64,000 bases of DNA from Cryptomeria japonica (Eukaryota > Streptophyta > Pinopsida > Cupressales > Cupressaceae). Within the stretch, counting starts at the first letter, position 1. The number at the start of each line of letters is the position of its first letter. The notes beneath the pieces are model-generated. The model was not told the origin of the DNA. It worked only from the letters and a program-made list of their open reading frames with translations, and searched no databases. Both the position numbers and the translations under genes were made by a program. The stretch covers positions 247,807,218-247,871,217 of the forward strand of contig NC_081406.1 of assembly GCF_030272615.1 (NCBI RefSeq), in the 5' to 3' direction. Positions 47,185 through 59,299 of this stretch are shown piece after piece.

Positions 47185-48925
47185 GTGCTCATGTATTCCC
47201 CCGTTTGATTTGAGTAAAGGACATAAAAATAATGATTCGTATCTTTCTCCACAAGACTACAAAACTCTTTGAAGTAGGAGAAGGTCTCATCTTTATTCTA
47301 CAAGTAGTATACCAACATTTTTCGAGTTTGATCATCAACAAAAGGATGAAAATACCTGTATCCTTTATGACTAGGTGTCAAAGGGCTACACAGATCAGTA
47401 TGCACCTAATGCATAAGTTATCTTGCATAGTGCTCACTTGGATAGAAGAGTTCTCTATATTATTTTCCAGCAATATAGCTAGAACAAATAACACTCACCT
47501 TTCCAAGTGATAGAGACACTTTGATCATTCTTTTTTGACTAATTTTTGGCAAGTAATTACTGCTTAAATGACCAAATCTATGATGCCAAAGCATAGAAAG
47601 ATCATTGTCCTTAGTCACTAAGGCTTGATTATTCACAGTTATATCAAGCCTAAACATTTTACCAATCTTAGTAGCATTGGAAACAATCTTTTCATTTTTA
47701 GACTTATCTTTGATAAGCCATATCTTTTTATCCCGATTGGTATCAAACAAAATCCTAAGGTTATGATCAAGAAATCGATTAATAGAATTTTATTTTTTTG
47801 ATAAGTACCGAAATGTACAAAACAGTAGTAAGTCTACAAAATTGTATACCAAACCTCAAAGAGATGTCACCAATATGTTTGATGTCGTAGGTGGTATAAT
47901 CTCTAAGAGTGATTGTATCATGATGAGGTTTTACTGTGAGAAACCACTTCTTTTGTCAATTCATGTGATTCGTAGAACTTTAGTACACATACCATATGGA
48001 GGTTGATTGTGAATCGTCTTCTTAAGTGTGAGCTTAAAGCATGTATTCCTCATCTAGAGAATCTTCTACTTCAAAAACATTGCCTTGTTGTTTCTACTTG
48101 TTCTTCTGGTCCCATCATGGTTTGTGACTTGGAAATGGCTTTTTTATTTGATTTTTTGGATGATCCTTTGTTGAAGGAGTTGTACCAACAATTTTTCACA
48201 TCATGCCCAACTCTTTCACAAATTGGTCACTACTACTACAATCTAGATGAATTATGAGATTTGGGAGGTCCAGTGAACTGCTTCATATGCTTCTTGCCTT
48301 TTATGACATGTAGTCATGGCATGGTCCTCCTAACCATGCTCATGGATTATAGACTCTTTTTTTGGAGAAGATTCACTAACTTGTCAAAAGTGCATGTTGT
48401 CTCTATGACATATTATGTTGTCACACACACCTTGTATCTAGATGTTAGTGTTGGTAGAACGCACCAAAAATGCATCACCAATTGTTGTTCCCAATGCTTG
48501 TAGGGAAGCCCTCAACTCTGCAATCCTTTTTAGGAAGAATTCTAAGTATTCTTCATTCTTCATCTTCATATTGAATACCCGACTTTGCAAATTAAGGATC
48601 TGATTCTGATTCTTCGCCTCATATGTTGTGTTGAGCTTGTCCCATGCATTTTTAATTATGGATGATTCTCAAATGAAAGTTTGTACTTCATCAAACACAC
48701 TGAACAAAATGATCAATTTTTCCTTTCTGACGGCTTGATCAAATTTCTTTTGTTCATCACATCTATCTTATGGTGTGTTGTGGTTCCACTAACTACATCG
48801 CAAACTTCTTCAAACTCAAGGTAAGTTTCGAGTTTGGTCTTTGAGGTAGAATAATTATTCCCTTGCAATAATTGAAAATCAAGAAAAAGAAATTTTGATG
48901 AACCTCCTACCATTTTTCTAATTAA
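47185..48925 (-). pseudogene. Degenerate copia gag-to-integrase remnant
   Basis: Minus strand from the right: ATG at 48913 opens a copia gag N-terminus (MVGGSSKF, LQGNNYSTSKTKLETYLEFEEV). The UBN2-type gag domain follows at about 48690-48490 (NAWDKLNTTYEAKNQ, YLEFFLKRIAELRASLQALG). A decayed knuckle lies near 48230. The pre-integrase domain is at 47750-47460 (LWHHRFGHLSSNYLPK, SYIAGK). Integrase core traces run to about 47185 (HTDLC, GYRYF, EYMSTQFLTY). Stops and frameshifts are frequent. The RNase H/RT end and both LTRs are missing, so it is a fragment. Confidence 0.85.
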
Positions 48926-49403
48926 ATATAATTTCTATTTTATCCTATTTTTTGTCACTCAATTAACACCCTTAAAAAAAGTGGCTTCCAATCAATTTTT
49001 ACTACTCATTATGTTACTTTCCTAATCTAGGTTTGACTCACTTGTTGATATTACATTTTGAGAGTATCCTATGACAACCCAAAAAAAAGAATTCTACTGT
49101 TGTCTACACTCTTAGATTCACACACTACTAACACATGGATTACAACTACAGGTGTAACGAAAAATTTGCAACATCTAAACATGCATCCAAAACTGCAAGC
49201 ATGAAGATGAACTGACTGATATACATGCTTTCACTCATTACAAAACCTAAATTACCCATAAAAATATCTTCGTTGAGAAATGATACTCCTTGTTGGTATA
49301 GACAAGTCACCAATGCCAAGTTTGAGGATGCAGGTCATTCATATTCCATGTCAAGTGGATCTAATCTTTTGCCATACTTTGCAATCTCTATCTCAAGATA
49401 GAA
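48926..49403. other. Intergenic DNA
   Basis: Nothing recognised. Ends at the aattc target duplication (49404-49408). Confidence 0.55.
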
Positions 49404-49408
49404 AATTC

Positions 49409-50220
49409 TGTTAGAATCAATGACAGTCCCACAGACACTAAGAGGTGGGGGGTGGAATCAGTGTCTAACCGGTTGACAAAATATTTAAACTTATTAAGAA
49501 CTTTTTATCTCGAAATAGTGTACCGGTAAATAAGAATTAATGCAGCAAATAAGAATAACAGAGATAGCATAGAGAACACACCATAACACAGGATATATAA
49601 AAAGGAAACCCGATCTGGGAAAAACCTCTATGGGATTTGTGACCCACAATATTCACTCACTGGCCACTGAATAAATATTACTTACAATGAGGGGTCTGCA
49701 CATGCAGGAAGGCTAGAAGCCTAGAGTTCACTGCTCAATCACAATACAAAAGTCTCATTTACTTACAAAATGGATTATAAAAATCCAATACAATGTACTA
49801 CTTCAGATTAGCATCAACTATGCCAAGTTTAGTACAGGTTTAAGCTCAATCTATTACCAAAACCTTCGCTATCGACTATATCAAAATATCATCTATCTTA
49901 TCTCTATATCATATCCTCTCATCATCTCCTCTATCACTATATAAATTACCTATAAGATCTCATACATATATATGAGTCTTTTACAATATGTCATGTCAGC
50001 TTGTACAAATGATAATTACAGTATAAAACAATAAACAAAGTTTATTCCATGTTGGCTTGAGTACCAGTATGCATTATTGCATCTATCGGTGAAGTGTCTG
50101 CCGGTGTATGTAGAAGTCTATTGTTGGTGCCGATAACTGTCGGTGGGTTGACATATGTTTGCCAGTTGGTTTCCATCAATGACAACATCAAAATTCTCAT
50201 AAGAGTGTAGAATTCCAATA
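49409..50220 (-). repeat. 3' LTR of element D, 812 bp
   Basis: Plus-strand start TGTTAGAATCAATGACA. The end AATTCCAATA differs from the CCAACA of the other LTR. Minus-strand PPT AAATGGGGGGA lies at 50221-50232. Confidence 0.9.
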
Positions 50221-50487
50221 ATCCCCCCATTTGATATTGATGACAACACTCATGAGGAAAATCCAAAAACTGTTCCAAAAATTGAAGTCCAAAACCTTTC
50301 CAGAAAGATGTCCTCCCCCTGAGCAAATGCTCTCCTCTGAAGAAGTATTTTTCTCTCCACTACTCCCCCTTTGACATCAATGACAAATGTTGTCAAAAAT
50401 AGTCAAATGAGTGCAAAAATTTCACCTCAAAGTCTGTAACCGGTTTGTTGCCAGCTGAAATATACCTGCCAAAACCAAATTCAAACT

Positions 50488-53400
50488 CTACATAAACCTT
50501 TTACTATCCTTCAAAGTTTCCCTAGTTTGTTGGATTGTGTCGGTGAGATAATGCATGTGATCTTCCGATGATTTTTCTCCTTGAAGTAATGCCTTAGATA
50601 TTTCTATTCTCTGAGAAATAAGTTTTTCCAACTTAGGACGGAGTTTATTTTCAAGCTCCCTGGCATTAGACCTTATCCTTGCCTTTTCTTTCTCAAGTTT
50701 CTCTATTTTTTCCTCAAAACCTGCCATTTCTTGTTCAAAAACTGATATGTGACCAGATGAACCAATTATGTTATCCGCTATGTCATCAATTTCCTTTTCT
50801 GTTTTATTGATCTCCTTTTCCATGTCCTCTGTCAGAAGGTGAGGTTTGCATGTTACCCTGTATAGCTCTTTGTACTCCAAAATAGTAGAGTTCAGTGCCG
50901 GTAATAATGTATTCAGGTGTTCAGTGCAATTCTTTATGGTGTCATCAATGAATTTGTTCTTCTCTTTTTCAACTCCATCCTTTATTGTATCCTCATTCAC
51001 TTTATCAACCGTTATTACATTGTCAGCAATAAATTTGGACAATGTCTCCAATTTGGCTAAAGAATCCTTAATATGATCTATGTTACAATTAGGTGCAATC
51101 AATTTAAGATTAGGTATGTAGTGCTATCAATTGCCTTGTAGGCTAATGCATTGCAATCCGTTATCTTTTTGATTGAATCCAAAAGTACCTCTGTAACATT
51201 GGTAGGTCTGAATTCACTTGTTGATGTGTTAGATGTTTGACCAGTTACCTTTATTACCTCTGTGCTTCCATTAGTTGTAACCATTTTACTTGTGTCTACC
51301 TCCGGTGGATCAGTCTGTGTTTGCATCTCAACTAGCAAGGGTTTCTCAGACTGTTTTGATGTCTTACTGATTGCGGGTTTCTCTACCTTAGTATGTACCT
51401 CTGCCTGAATATGTTCTATCAGTTTCTTAGTCTCTAGTGGCCCTATGCCAACATCTGTTCCTTCAATAGGTTTCTCTATTTCTAATGGTTGTTCTGTTTG
51501 GGTTGGGATCTCAATCTCAATAGTCTCTACCGGTTTCTCAGTCAAGTTGCCACTGTCAACATTGTCTTCCTTAACCTCTGCACTATCCTTGTCTACAACA
51601 ATATTTACTTCCTGAGTATCCACATTCATGGTGAAAAGTATCTTAGATTCAGGATTCGTGTCATCATGTGTAACACCTTCAGTGTTAATAACCAGGTGAT
51701 CATCTGTATGGACCGATGCAGTATCCAAAGGTGGCAATAAATTGTCAGTGATCTTGATGTTCAAAATACCAGCAACTTTTCCTTTTCCTTTGTCCTTATT
51801 CTTCTGATACACTTTAAATGTTTTCTTTGGTCGGTTCATTTCCTCTTGTTTTTCCTTTTCCACAAAAAATATATCCCATTTATTAGCAGTTTCATCTACA
51901 ATCTCTTTTACTCTTCTTGCCATTAAACTTACTTGACGGTGTCCACTGGCAAAAACAAATCAATTAGCCTCAAATATTAATTCATTAATTTCTTCTTTTG
52001 AATTCACCGGATGTAGAGCTAGAAGTTTCTCAACTTTTAGTTTCTTATCTAATTCCATCACTACAATTCTCTTTGCTTCCAATCTCCTATACAGATCATT
52101 GGGTAAGTCATCCAAAACTTCAATCAAAACCTTTTTATATATATCCAGATGTAAAATTATACTATTCTCAATGCTTTCCCTGTCAAAATCTTTAAATGTG
52201 TTATACAGTTAGTGAACATTGGCCAAATTTCCATCATCAGTTATCTCATTTAGTAAATCATCTAAAGAAGGAGTAACAGGTTGTTGTTTCTTCTTTGGTG
52301 TCAGTTTCTTTGGTGGTCCCCTTACTACCTGTTGTTTCTTCCTCCAAGTCCTTGTTCTGTTAGGTGAAGGAGAGGGTACCGGGGAAGGTTTTCTCTTCCT
52401 CCTTTCAACTCTTTTAAACTCAATTTCCTTGTCACTTTCGGTTCCAGAAGATGTGCCAACTGGTGTATTGTGTGCCTCTGGTTGAAGTCCTTCAGGCTCA
52501 GTAGTCGATATGCTACTAATGTTCATTACATTTTCCTTGATTTCCTTCACTTTCTTAGAAGCATCTCTAATAAAATTTTCTCTTTTCTTTCTTTCCTTCA
52601 ATTTATTTACATCACTTTCAATAGTCTCAGCACTACCAAAAAACTTGTTCTGATGGTTCTCTTGGTGCATCCAGTAATGCTTTAGCCTATGTCACCAAAA
52701 TGTTAAGATCTACCTCATATCCCATTTCAATTACCTAGACAGTCCTAGGGAGTACAATTGCCATCCATGTCTCATCTCTCTTGATAACAAAATAGATCTC
52801 TTTGTCATATTTGTCCACTACACTTTGTGGTAGCTTTTCTCTAGTTTTCATTTTAGCTTGGAAGGTTTTGAAGTATTCAATTATGTTGTTGTCCTTTGCA
52901 GTTCCCATGCTGGTAAAAGCTTCCTGTAATTGTTTTCCTACCGGTATGTCATATCCAAATTCTTTAGGTCCTGTACTGGGGATTTCCTTAGTGAAATACA
53001 ACATTAAACATACCAAAAGATTTCCAAATCGGAATGTCACTTGCTTATCTCCTTTAATTTTTTTCAAATTCTCAATGAGTTCATCTTTTAGCCATTCACA
53101 CACATCTATCACTGCATTGTTGTTAACCATCTCATAAGCACTGTTTATACAAAGACTAGAAACTAAATTTAGTCTGTTAGCATGTGTAGTCTTGTAACCT
53201 AGCACCATACTCACAAATCTTACATTGGTGTCCTTGATATCATTCACTCTCAGTGATCTATTGTCAGATGTTGCTCGGGTTAGGGTCATCACTTTCTTGT
53301 TAGGGATCTTCTTTCTTTGGTCAGGTCTGCTGCTGGTTGAGGGTAATCCAATTACTACCCTAATTGCTCGTCGGGTTATTTTGTAGATAGAATCCAACCA

Positions 53401-53772
53401 TAGAAATTCTCCATGTGCTCTACTCAAGACAATTCTTACTACTTCCTTTGGAAACTGGGGAATGTTCGGTATCTCCACAAAACCTAGAGTTTCTATAATC
53501 TTGTGTTTGGGTTTGACAACACCATTTTCATCACAAATCACCTTAGTATACATTTTCATCAATTCTTCAGAACCTAGCTCTTCTATATTGCAATGTATAT
53601 AAATCCTAGGGTCTTCTGCAAAAGCTACACCTTTAGGAGTTTTTTAAAATGCCCCTATAGAATCATCTTGCTTAGCTACTTCAAGAATTATTTTAAATAC
53701 GGGCCTAGGGCATTTCACATTTTCCACAATAGTAGGGTTTCGAATAAACTCGGGAGTAGAAGAAGAAGCCAT
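50488..53772 (-). pseudogene. Element D ORF2, unknown long protein (broken)
   Basis: ATG at 53772 starts MASSSTPEFIRNPTIVE. The first 345 codons (to 52735) form a compact-looking domain (VRIVLSRAHGEFLWLDSIYK, ITRRAIRVVIGLPSTSS, FRFGNLLVCLMLYF) that I cannot place. Next is a Lys/Pro-rich basic part (PPKKLTPKKKQQP, near 52300), then an acidic Thr/Glu/Pro-rich stretch (ETIEIEIPTQTEQPLEIEKP), then a C-terminal coiled coil (51102-50488). Stops at 53646, 52735, 52209 and near 51965, plus frameshifts near 52700 and 51110, break it. Most stops sit where glutamine would fit. It has its own leader of 300 bp after gag. A captured host gene or an accessory element gene are both possible. Confidence 0.6.
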
Positions 53773-54075
53773 TGAAAAATACCTTTAGCTACCTAAAAAT
53801 ATTCTAAATACTTGAAGAAATCACTCCACACCTTCGCCTTGAATGCCTTCACTCTGTTTTTGCGCTCTCTACTAATTTGAATGCTCGGTGAGTTCAAAAA
53901 GAGGGAAGTTAGCTGATTTATAATGACATTTATCTTACCAACCACATTAAATGCTCGCCTGTTAAGTGAAAACTTAACACATCTGCCGGTAAAGAAGAAA
54001 TCTATCTTCTCACCATTGACTGAGGGTAATTTGCATGATTTTCAACTTATTACAATACCCCTAAAGGGTTACTTC

Positions 54076-55246
54076 TCAGTTGGATGAAGAATCTCCTGCC
54101 GTTGGAGAGTTACTTTGTTCTACAGGTATAGAGATAGTTTCATCAACATTCTGATCTCTCTTCATAATCCATTGTTTTGAAAATTCTTTCTTTACCTCAT
54201 CTACCTTTTCTTTACCTTTCAAACTGGATCCTTTATTGTTCACCGGTGAAGTTTTGCTTCTACAAAATTTGGCAATATTTCCAATTTTGGTACAAGCATA
54301 ACAAGTCACATTATTCCTCTGAATAGCCTTTCCATATCCTACACCAGTTTGTGTTATACATTGATTAGATAAGTGCCCATATCTTCCACAAACATAGCAT
54401 TTCACATTCATTCTACAATTTTCTGAATTATGACCAACTTTGTTGCATTTGGAACATTGACCAGTGGGTGCATTAATATTCTAATTGTTTCTAAATCTAC
54501 ACTGATTTTCTTTATGACCATATTTGTTGCAATTAAAACATTTGCCATTAAACTTATAAGCATTAGGTTGTCTTACCAGTTTGTTCTATTCTAGATTGTT
54601 TGCAGTACCATAACTTTCTCCAACTTCAAATCTAAGTCCATTTGTATCTCCATTAGGTTTATGACTTTTCAGCATGTCATCAAGCTCCTCTGAACTTTTC
54701 TTGAATTTCTCTTTGTGTTGATTTGAAGTAGCCAACTCATTTTCCAGAATTCCCTTTTGTCTCATAAGCTCAGTTTTATCATGTTGCATGTGAATCAGAT
54801 CTATCTTCAACATATCATTTTCATGACTAAGTCTTAGATTTTCATTTCCAGCATCATCGAGTCTTCTACTCAAGTCTTCTTCATTCTTCTTCCTGTCTTC
54901 AATGTCTTTACATAACCTCATAGTCATATCTTGCATTTCATTCTTCATATTATTGTTTTCCTATCTCAACTTGTTTGCAAGTTCATTAAGAGTTTCTTTT
55001 TCCTCATCATCTTTCTGCATCTTCTCATGAAGTTCTTTTCTTTTATTTTGTGCTATAGCAAGGTTCTCCTGAAGTCCTTTAATGAATTCCTGTGCAGTCC
55101 TTAGATCATCTTCAAGTTTGATATTCTTCAATTTCTCTGCAAAAAAATCTACAAGAGCTCATTCCAATTGTTTTCTTAAGTTCTTCATCTGTACTAGTGT
55201 CAGAATCTTCCTCAAGCTGTTAGGACTTCGAAAATAGAGGACCAGG
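54076..55246 (-). pseudogene. gag: Element D gag, C-terminal half with four zinc knuckles
   Basis: From just inside the PBS the frame reads EEDSDTSTDEELKKTI, the acidic stretch found late in copia gag, so the N-terminal half of gag (the capsid-like domain) is deleted. A long coiled coil follows (LEDDLRTAQEFIKGLQENLA; DDAGNENLRLSHENDMLKID). Then come four knuckles at about 54540-54255: CFNCNKYGHKENQC, CSKCNKVGHNSENC, CYVCGRYGHLSNQC, and CYACTKIGNIAKFC, in which His is replaced by Asn. The frame ends at 54076 in an acidic tail. A T-run indel near 55155 and three internal TAG stops (LR-stop-ENN, LE-stop-NK, NN-stop-NIN) inactivate it. Confidence 0.85.
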
Positions 55247-55259
55247 CTTTGATACCAAT
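55247..55259 (-). other. Primer-binding site of element D
   Basis: The minus strand reads TTGGTATCAAAGCC, one base from the LTR end. Typical of copia elements primed by initiator tRNA-Met. Confidence 0.85.
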
Positions 55260-56081
55260 TGTTAGAATCAATGACAATCCCAAAGACACTGAGAGGGGGG
55301 TGGGGATCAATGTCTAACCGGTTAATAGAATATTTAAACTTATTAAGAACTTTGTATCCCAAAATAGTGTATCGGTAAATAAGAATTAATGCAGCAAATA
55401 AGAATAACAGAGACAATATAGAGAACACACCATAACACAAGATATTCAACAAGGAAACCCAATGTGGGAAAAACCTTGGTGGGATTTGTGACCCACAATA
55501 TTCACTCACTGGCCAATGAATAAATATTACTTATAATGAGGGGCCTGCACATGCAGGAAGGCTAGCAGCCTAGAGCTCACTACTCAATCACAAAGCAGAA
55601 GTCTCACTGACTTACAAAATGGATTATCAAAATCCAATACAATGTAGTATTTCAGATTAGCATCCACTATGCCAAGTTCAGTACCGGTTTAAGCTCGGTC
55701 TATTACCAAAACCTTCGTTGTCAACTATATCAAAATATCATCTATCTTATCTCTATATCATATCCTCTCATCATCTCCTCGATCACTATCTAAATGACCT
55801 ATAAGATCTCATACATATATATGAGTCTTTTACAATATGCCATGTCGGCTTGTACAAAAGATAATTACAATATAAAACAATAAGCAAAGTTTATTCCATG
55901 TCGGCTTGAGTGTTGGTATCCATTATTGCCGTTGTCAGTGAAGTGCCTATCGGTGTATGTAGAAGTCTATTGCCGGTGTCGGTAACTGCCGGTGGGTTGA
56001 CAGATGTTTGCCAATTGGTTGCCAGTTGGTTGCCACCAATGACAACATCAACTTTTCTCATAAGAATGTAGAATGCCAACA
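55260..56081 (-). repeat. 5' LTR of element D, 822 bp
   Basis: Matches 49409-50220 throughout. Ends GAATGCCAACA on the plus strand, then aattc. Confidence 0.9.
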
Positions 56082-56086
56082 AATTC

Positions 56087-58950
56087 CTCCTCTTTGAAAG
56101 ACTACCTCTATAGAAAAGTCTGTGAAGCTGGTTTAAATGAAGAAATCCTTGCAGAAAACTCCTCTCACATGCGCTCATGAGGCAAAGAAAAGGAAACCGA
56201 ATCACTGACCAGCAATGACAAAAACGTGGCCTCACTCACCCTGTGATTACGCTGTTATTACGGGTTACAAATCAATGATTCCAAAATCGACGCCGCCTCA
56301 ATTTGAACTCGCAGTCCCTTACAAGCTAATCTTGAAACACAAACAATGATAGAACGGCCTTTAATGACCTCGTAGAATATGCAAGTCCCTTGAAATCTCT
56401 CTATAGAACGTTCCAATTATGGAGATCTTGACAGTGTGTTATTTCAGCAATTAAAGTTACGAAAGAAAATCTTAAGCTATCTCCCTTATTGACCGCACAA
56501 AGCATTATTTGAGTAATGCAAAACTAGTGCCCGTATCTCGCTCTGGTATCATATCATATTTTACAAGATAAACCTTGTGATTCCACTTTGTATTAGACGA
56601 TGGGTATAAATACCCAAATATTATAACAAATTCTGTTTGAACAACCTTAAAGGAACACCCCATATTGAAAGAAATTACTAACAAATAAACAAATCATTAT
56701 GAAACTTAAAACAAACAAATAGCTGAGTGATGGAATACCCAACAACTTTTTAAGTCTATAACATATCTTTGTATTTCATTGCAATTCCTTTTTAATTAAA
56801 ATGTTTTAGAGCTATGAAACATGTTTCCTTAATATAGTATGATAGAAATCAAAGATACTAGAAAGGGAAGGTGGGAAGTGGATAATATATAAGGAAAATA
56901 TAATTTTTTCTAAGAATTTAAATGGATTAATGAATCTTAAACTGCAAATTTAGAAGCTTTTTAGGCCTCTTTTTATGGGTGTGTATTCTTAAGAATATAT
57001 TTTTTTTTCTCACATACAAATTATTGGACTTCTTTTTAGATCAACCAATTTCATTTGTTGATTGAAAGGTTGTGTAAGTAATTAAGTAATAACCTAGATT
57101 GAATTCTATATTGTTGTAATAGTTAGAAGCTAGTGTTTACTAAATTTTTTAATTCATCCCCTTTTCACATGTGTTTGGTTATTTTTATCATATGTTATGT
57201 TTTTCTTTCAAAAGAACCATATTAATTGAAGAATGATAGAATTTACTATACTCAAACTTGGCTAAGTCAAAATAATCATCTTGATTATATATAGTTGATC
57301 CATAAAATACATCCATAACATGTCTTCATCCACCTTTCCAACTCATTTAGTTTCTCTATCAATTTTAGTTCAGTCTTAAAGTATGTTGTTCAATGTTGGA
57401 AAAAATAATAATTGAACTAGTTTATCATTGTCATAAATATTTTAATGGTACAATATACAAATGTGTCACTACTTTCAAATATGTTTTACTATAAAAAAAA
57501 AAAACATTATTCTTTAGATTTACAAAAATTAAATTGGAATCCTTAGTTTATTTATGAACCATCATTAGATGGTATTATTTGTACCTTATACATTAAAGAA
57601 TTGTAGAAATAAAATGTGTGAATATCACTATCTATTTATTTTTTTAAACATCACGAGGGTAAGAAAATTTCCCTAAATGATAAGTCTAACCAATTAACCA
57701 TGCATCTATTGATATTTTAATACCACATTATTTTCTATATAAATGTTTTAAAATATCCAAACAACTTAAATTTTTGGTAACTATTTTAAAATTAATAAGA
57801 TTGAAAATTTTCGATTAAAAAGTTATTTAAAATTACATTCATTGAATATTTTACAGAATTTGCATGCACATCATATTTCATATTCTTAATATATATTATT
57901 TGTTTATATACTTATATAAGCTTAAACTAAATTTATCAAAATGAATTTTAAAAATTTCACAAACCAAAATCTATCTATAAAATATGTTTTGATTATAAGA
58001 GTTAGTTGTACACAAGTTTTGAATAAAATAGCATGGTTCTAAGAATAAATAATTTTAAGGATAAATATTAGAAGTACAATATGGTTATTAGTATGGTCAC
58101 AATACAACTTATTCTAAATAGCTGCATATGATTATCAATAATGTATTCTTTCATATTGATATCAAACTATACACTACATCTATATTTATCAATAAACGGA
58201 TGATACATATGTTCTAAAAATTACATATCATATATGTGTATTTGTAATGTATATGAGCATTTCAATTGTATTTAACATGTTTTGTAATAATTAGATTTTA
58301 AATATTCATTGATTTAATTTGTTGACACATATCATTACGTAGAAAGACAAAAATATACATACAAATAATAAATGACAATAAAAAATATGAAACAATTTAT
58401 TATTACCTAATTAAAATATTAAAATTATAAATAATTTACATCTAAAAATAAATCTCTAATACATTATTTATTAATTAAAATTTTAAACATATCCACATAA
58501 TAAACAATGTGCCTGCTAGCATATGAACTACCTATAAATACGAAGAAAATATCAATAGATACAAATATTTATAAGCCTATTTACCCAATACTATAGAGAA
58601 TCGTCTTATTCCAAAATTTTTTTTGCCCATTTATCCAATACTATAGAGAATCGTCTTATTCAAAAAAAATTGTAGTGCCAAACCAATAGACCGGCATATC
58701 CAACCATCTACTTACACTTAAAAGATATTAGAACTACAAATTTATTTCTAAATCTGATGAAGACTACCACTAATTTTTTTATTTGAATAATTCATTACAT
58801 TGTGCAAAATAGAGAACATAGGTACTAATTCTATAGTTTTCCATGATCTAGCAAAGAAATACAACTAATTAAAGCATAATATGGAGGCGGTGCCCCGACT
58901 ATCTACCTAGTATAAAACAGACAAAACAAACATTATAAAATTTGGCAGCC
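56087..58950. other. AT-rich intergenic DNA with local duplications
   Basis: No gene seen. A segment at about 57395-57625 is a diverged direct copy of 59070-59285. At 58577-58665 a block of about 50 bp (ATCCAATACTATAGAGAATC and neighbours) is tandemly doubled. Confidence 0.6.
57395..57625 (+). repeat. Dispersed duplicate of 59070-59285
   Basis: Shared blocks in the same order include ACAATATACAAATGTG, CACTA-TTTCAAA, TTTATTTAT-AACCATCAT, AGATGGT and AGATAAAAT-like words. Identity is partial, so this is an old duplication. Confidence 0.6.
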
Positions 58951-58951
58951 T

Positions 58952-59035
58952 ATCCAGGTCCAATGTTCTTGTACTCCCCATGGTATAGTCTTCTTGTACT
59001 CCCCATGGTATAGTCTTCTTGTACTCCCCATGGTA
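58952..59035 (-). pseudogene. Pectinesterase fragment, triplicated 25-bp segment
   Basis: The minus strand reads YHGEYKNIGPG before a stop, matching YYGEYKNTGPG in the intact gene's exon 2 (plus-strand homology 60017-60050, about 33 of 36 positions by eye). The part GTACTCCCCATGGTATAGTC plus TTCTT is then repeated so that three copies lie in tandem. It is a scrap of a second pectinesterase copy 3' of the gene. Confidence 0.7.
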
Positions 59036-59299
59036 TAATGTCCTTAAATGTAATTTATAGATGGTACACTAAGTTAAAATAATCATCATTGAAATAGTTT
59101 CATTATCATAAAATATTTTTATGATATAATATACAAATGTGCCACTATTTTCAAACATATTGTACTACCAAAATGATTGAAAATAAAATTAGATTCTTAA
59201 GTTTATTTATCAACCATCATCAAGATGGTTATCATCTTTATATTATATATTTAAGAGATCTAGAGATAAAATATCTAAATATTGTAGTAGATAATAGGA

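Larger units (their letters stand above)
49409..56081 (-). mobile_element. Element D: copia-derived LTR element with truncated gag and a long non-pol ORF
   Basis: LTRs at 49409-50220 and 55260-56081, with target duplication aattc on both sides (49404-49408, 56082-56086). PBS TGGTATCAAAGCC lies beside the 5' LTR. Behind it comes the C-terminal half of a copia-type gag. About 300 bp later a second ATG opens a frame of about 1,100 codons that matches no pol domain I know. Before the 3' LTR sits GACATCAATG next to CTCCCCCTTT (minus sense: AAAGGGGGAG) at 50361-50380, the kind of sequence that follows copia pol. So the ends are copia, but RT, integrase and protease have been replaced. Confidence 0.88.

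Noticed and set aside
48003-48503. Two plus-strand frames of 80-84 codons
   Set aside because: They lie opposite the decayed copia gag and carry no motif of their own.
52219-52485. Plus-strand frames opposite element D ORF2
   Set aside because: Shadow of the Lys/Pro-rich minus-strand frame.
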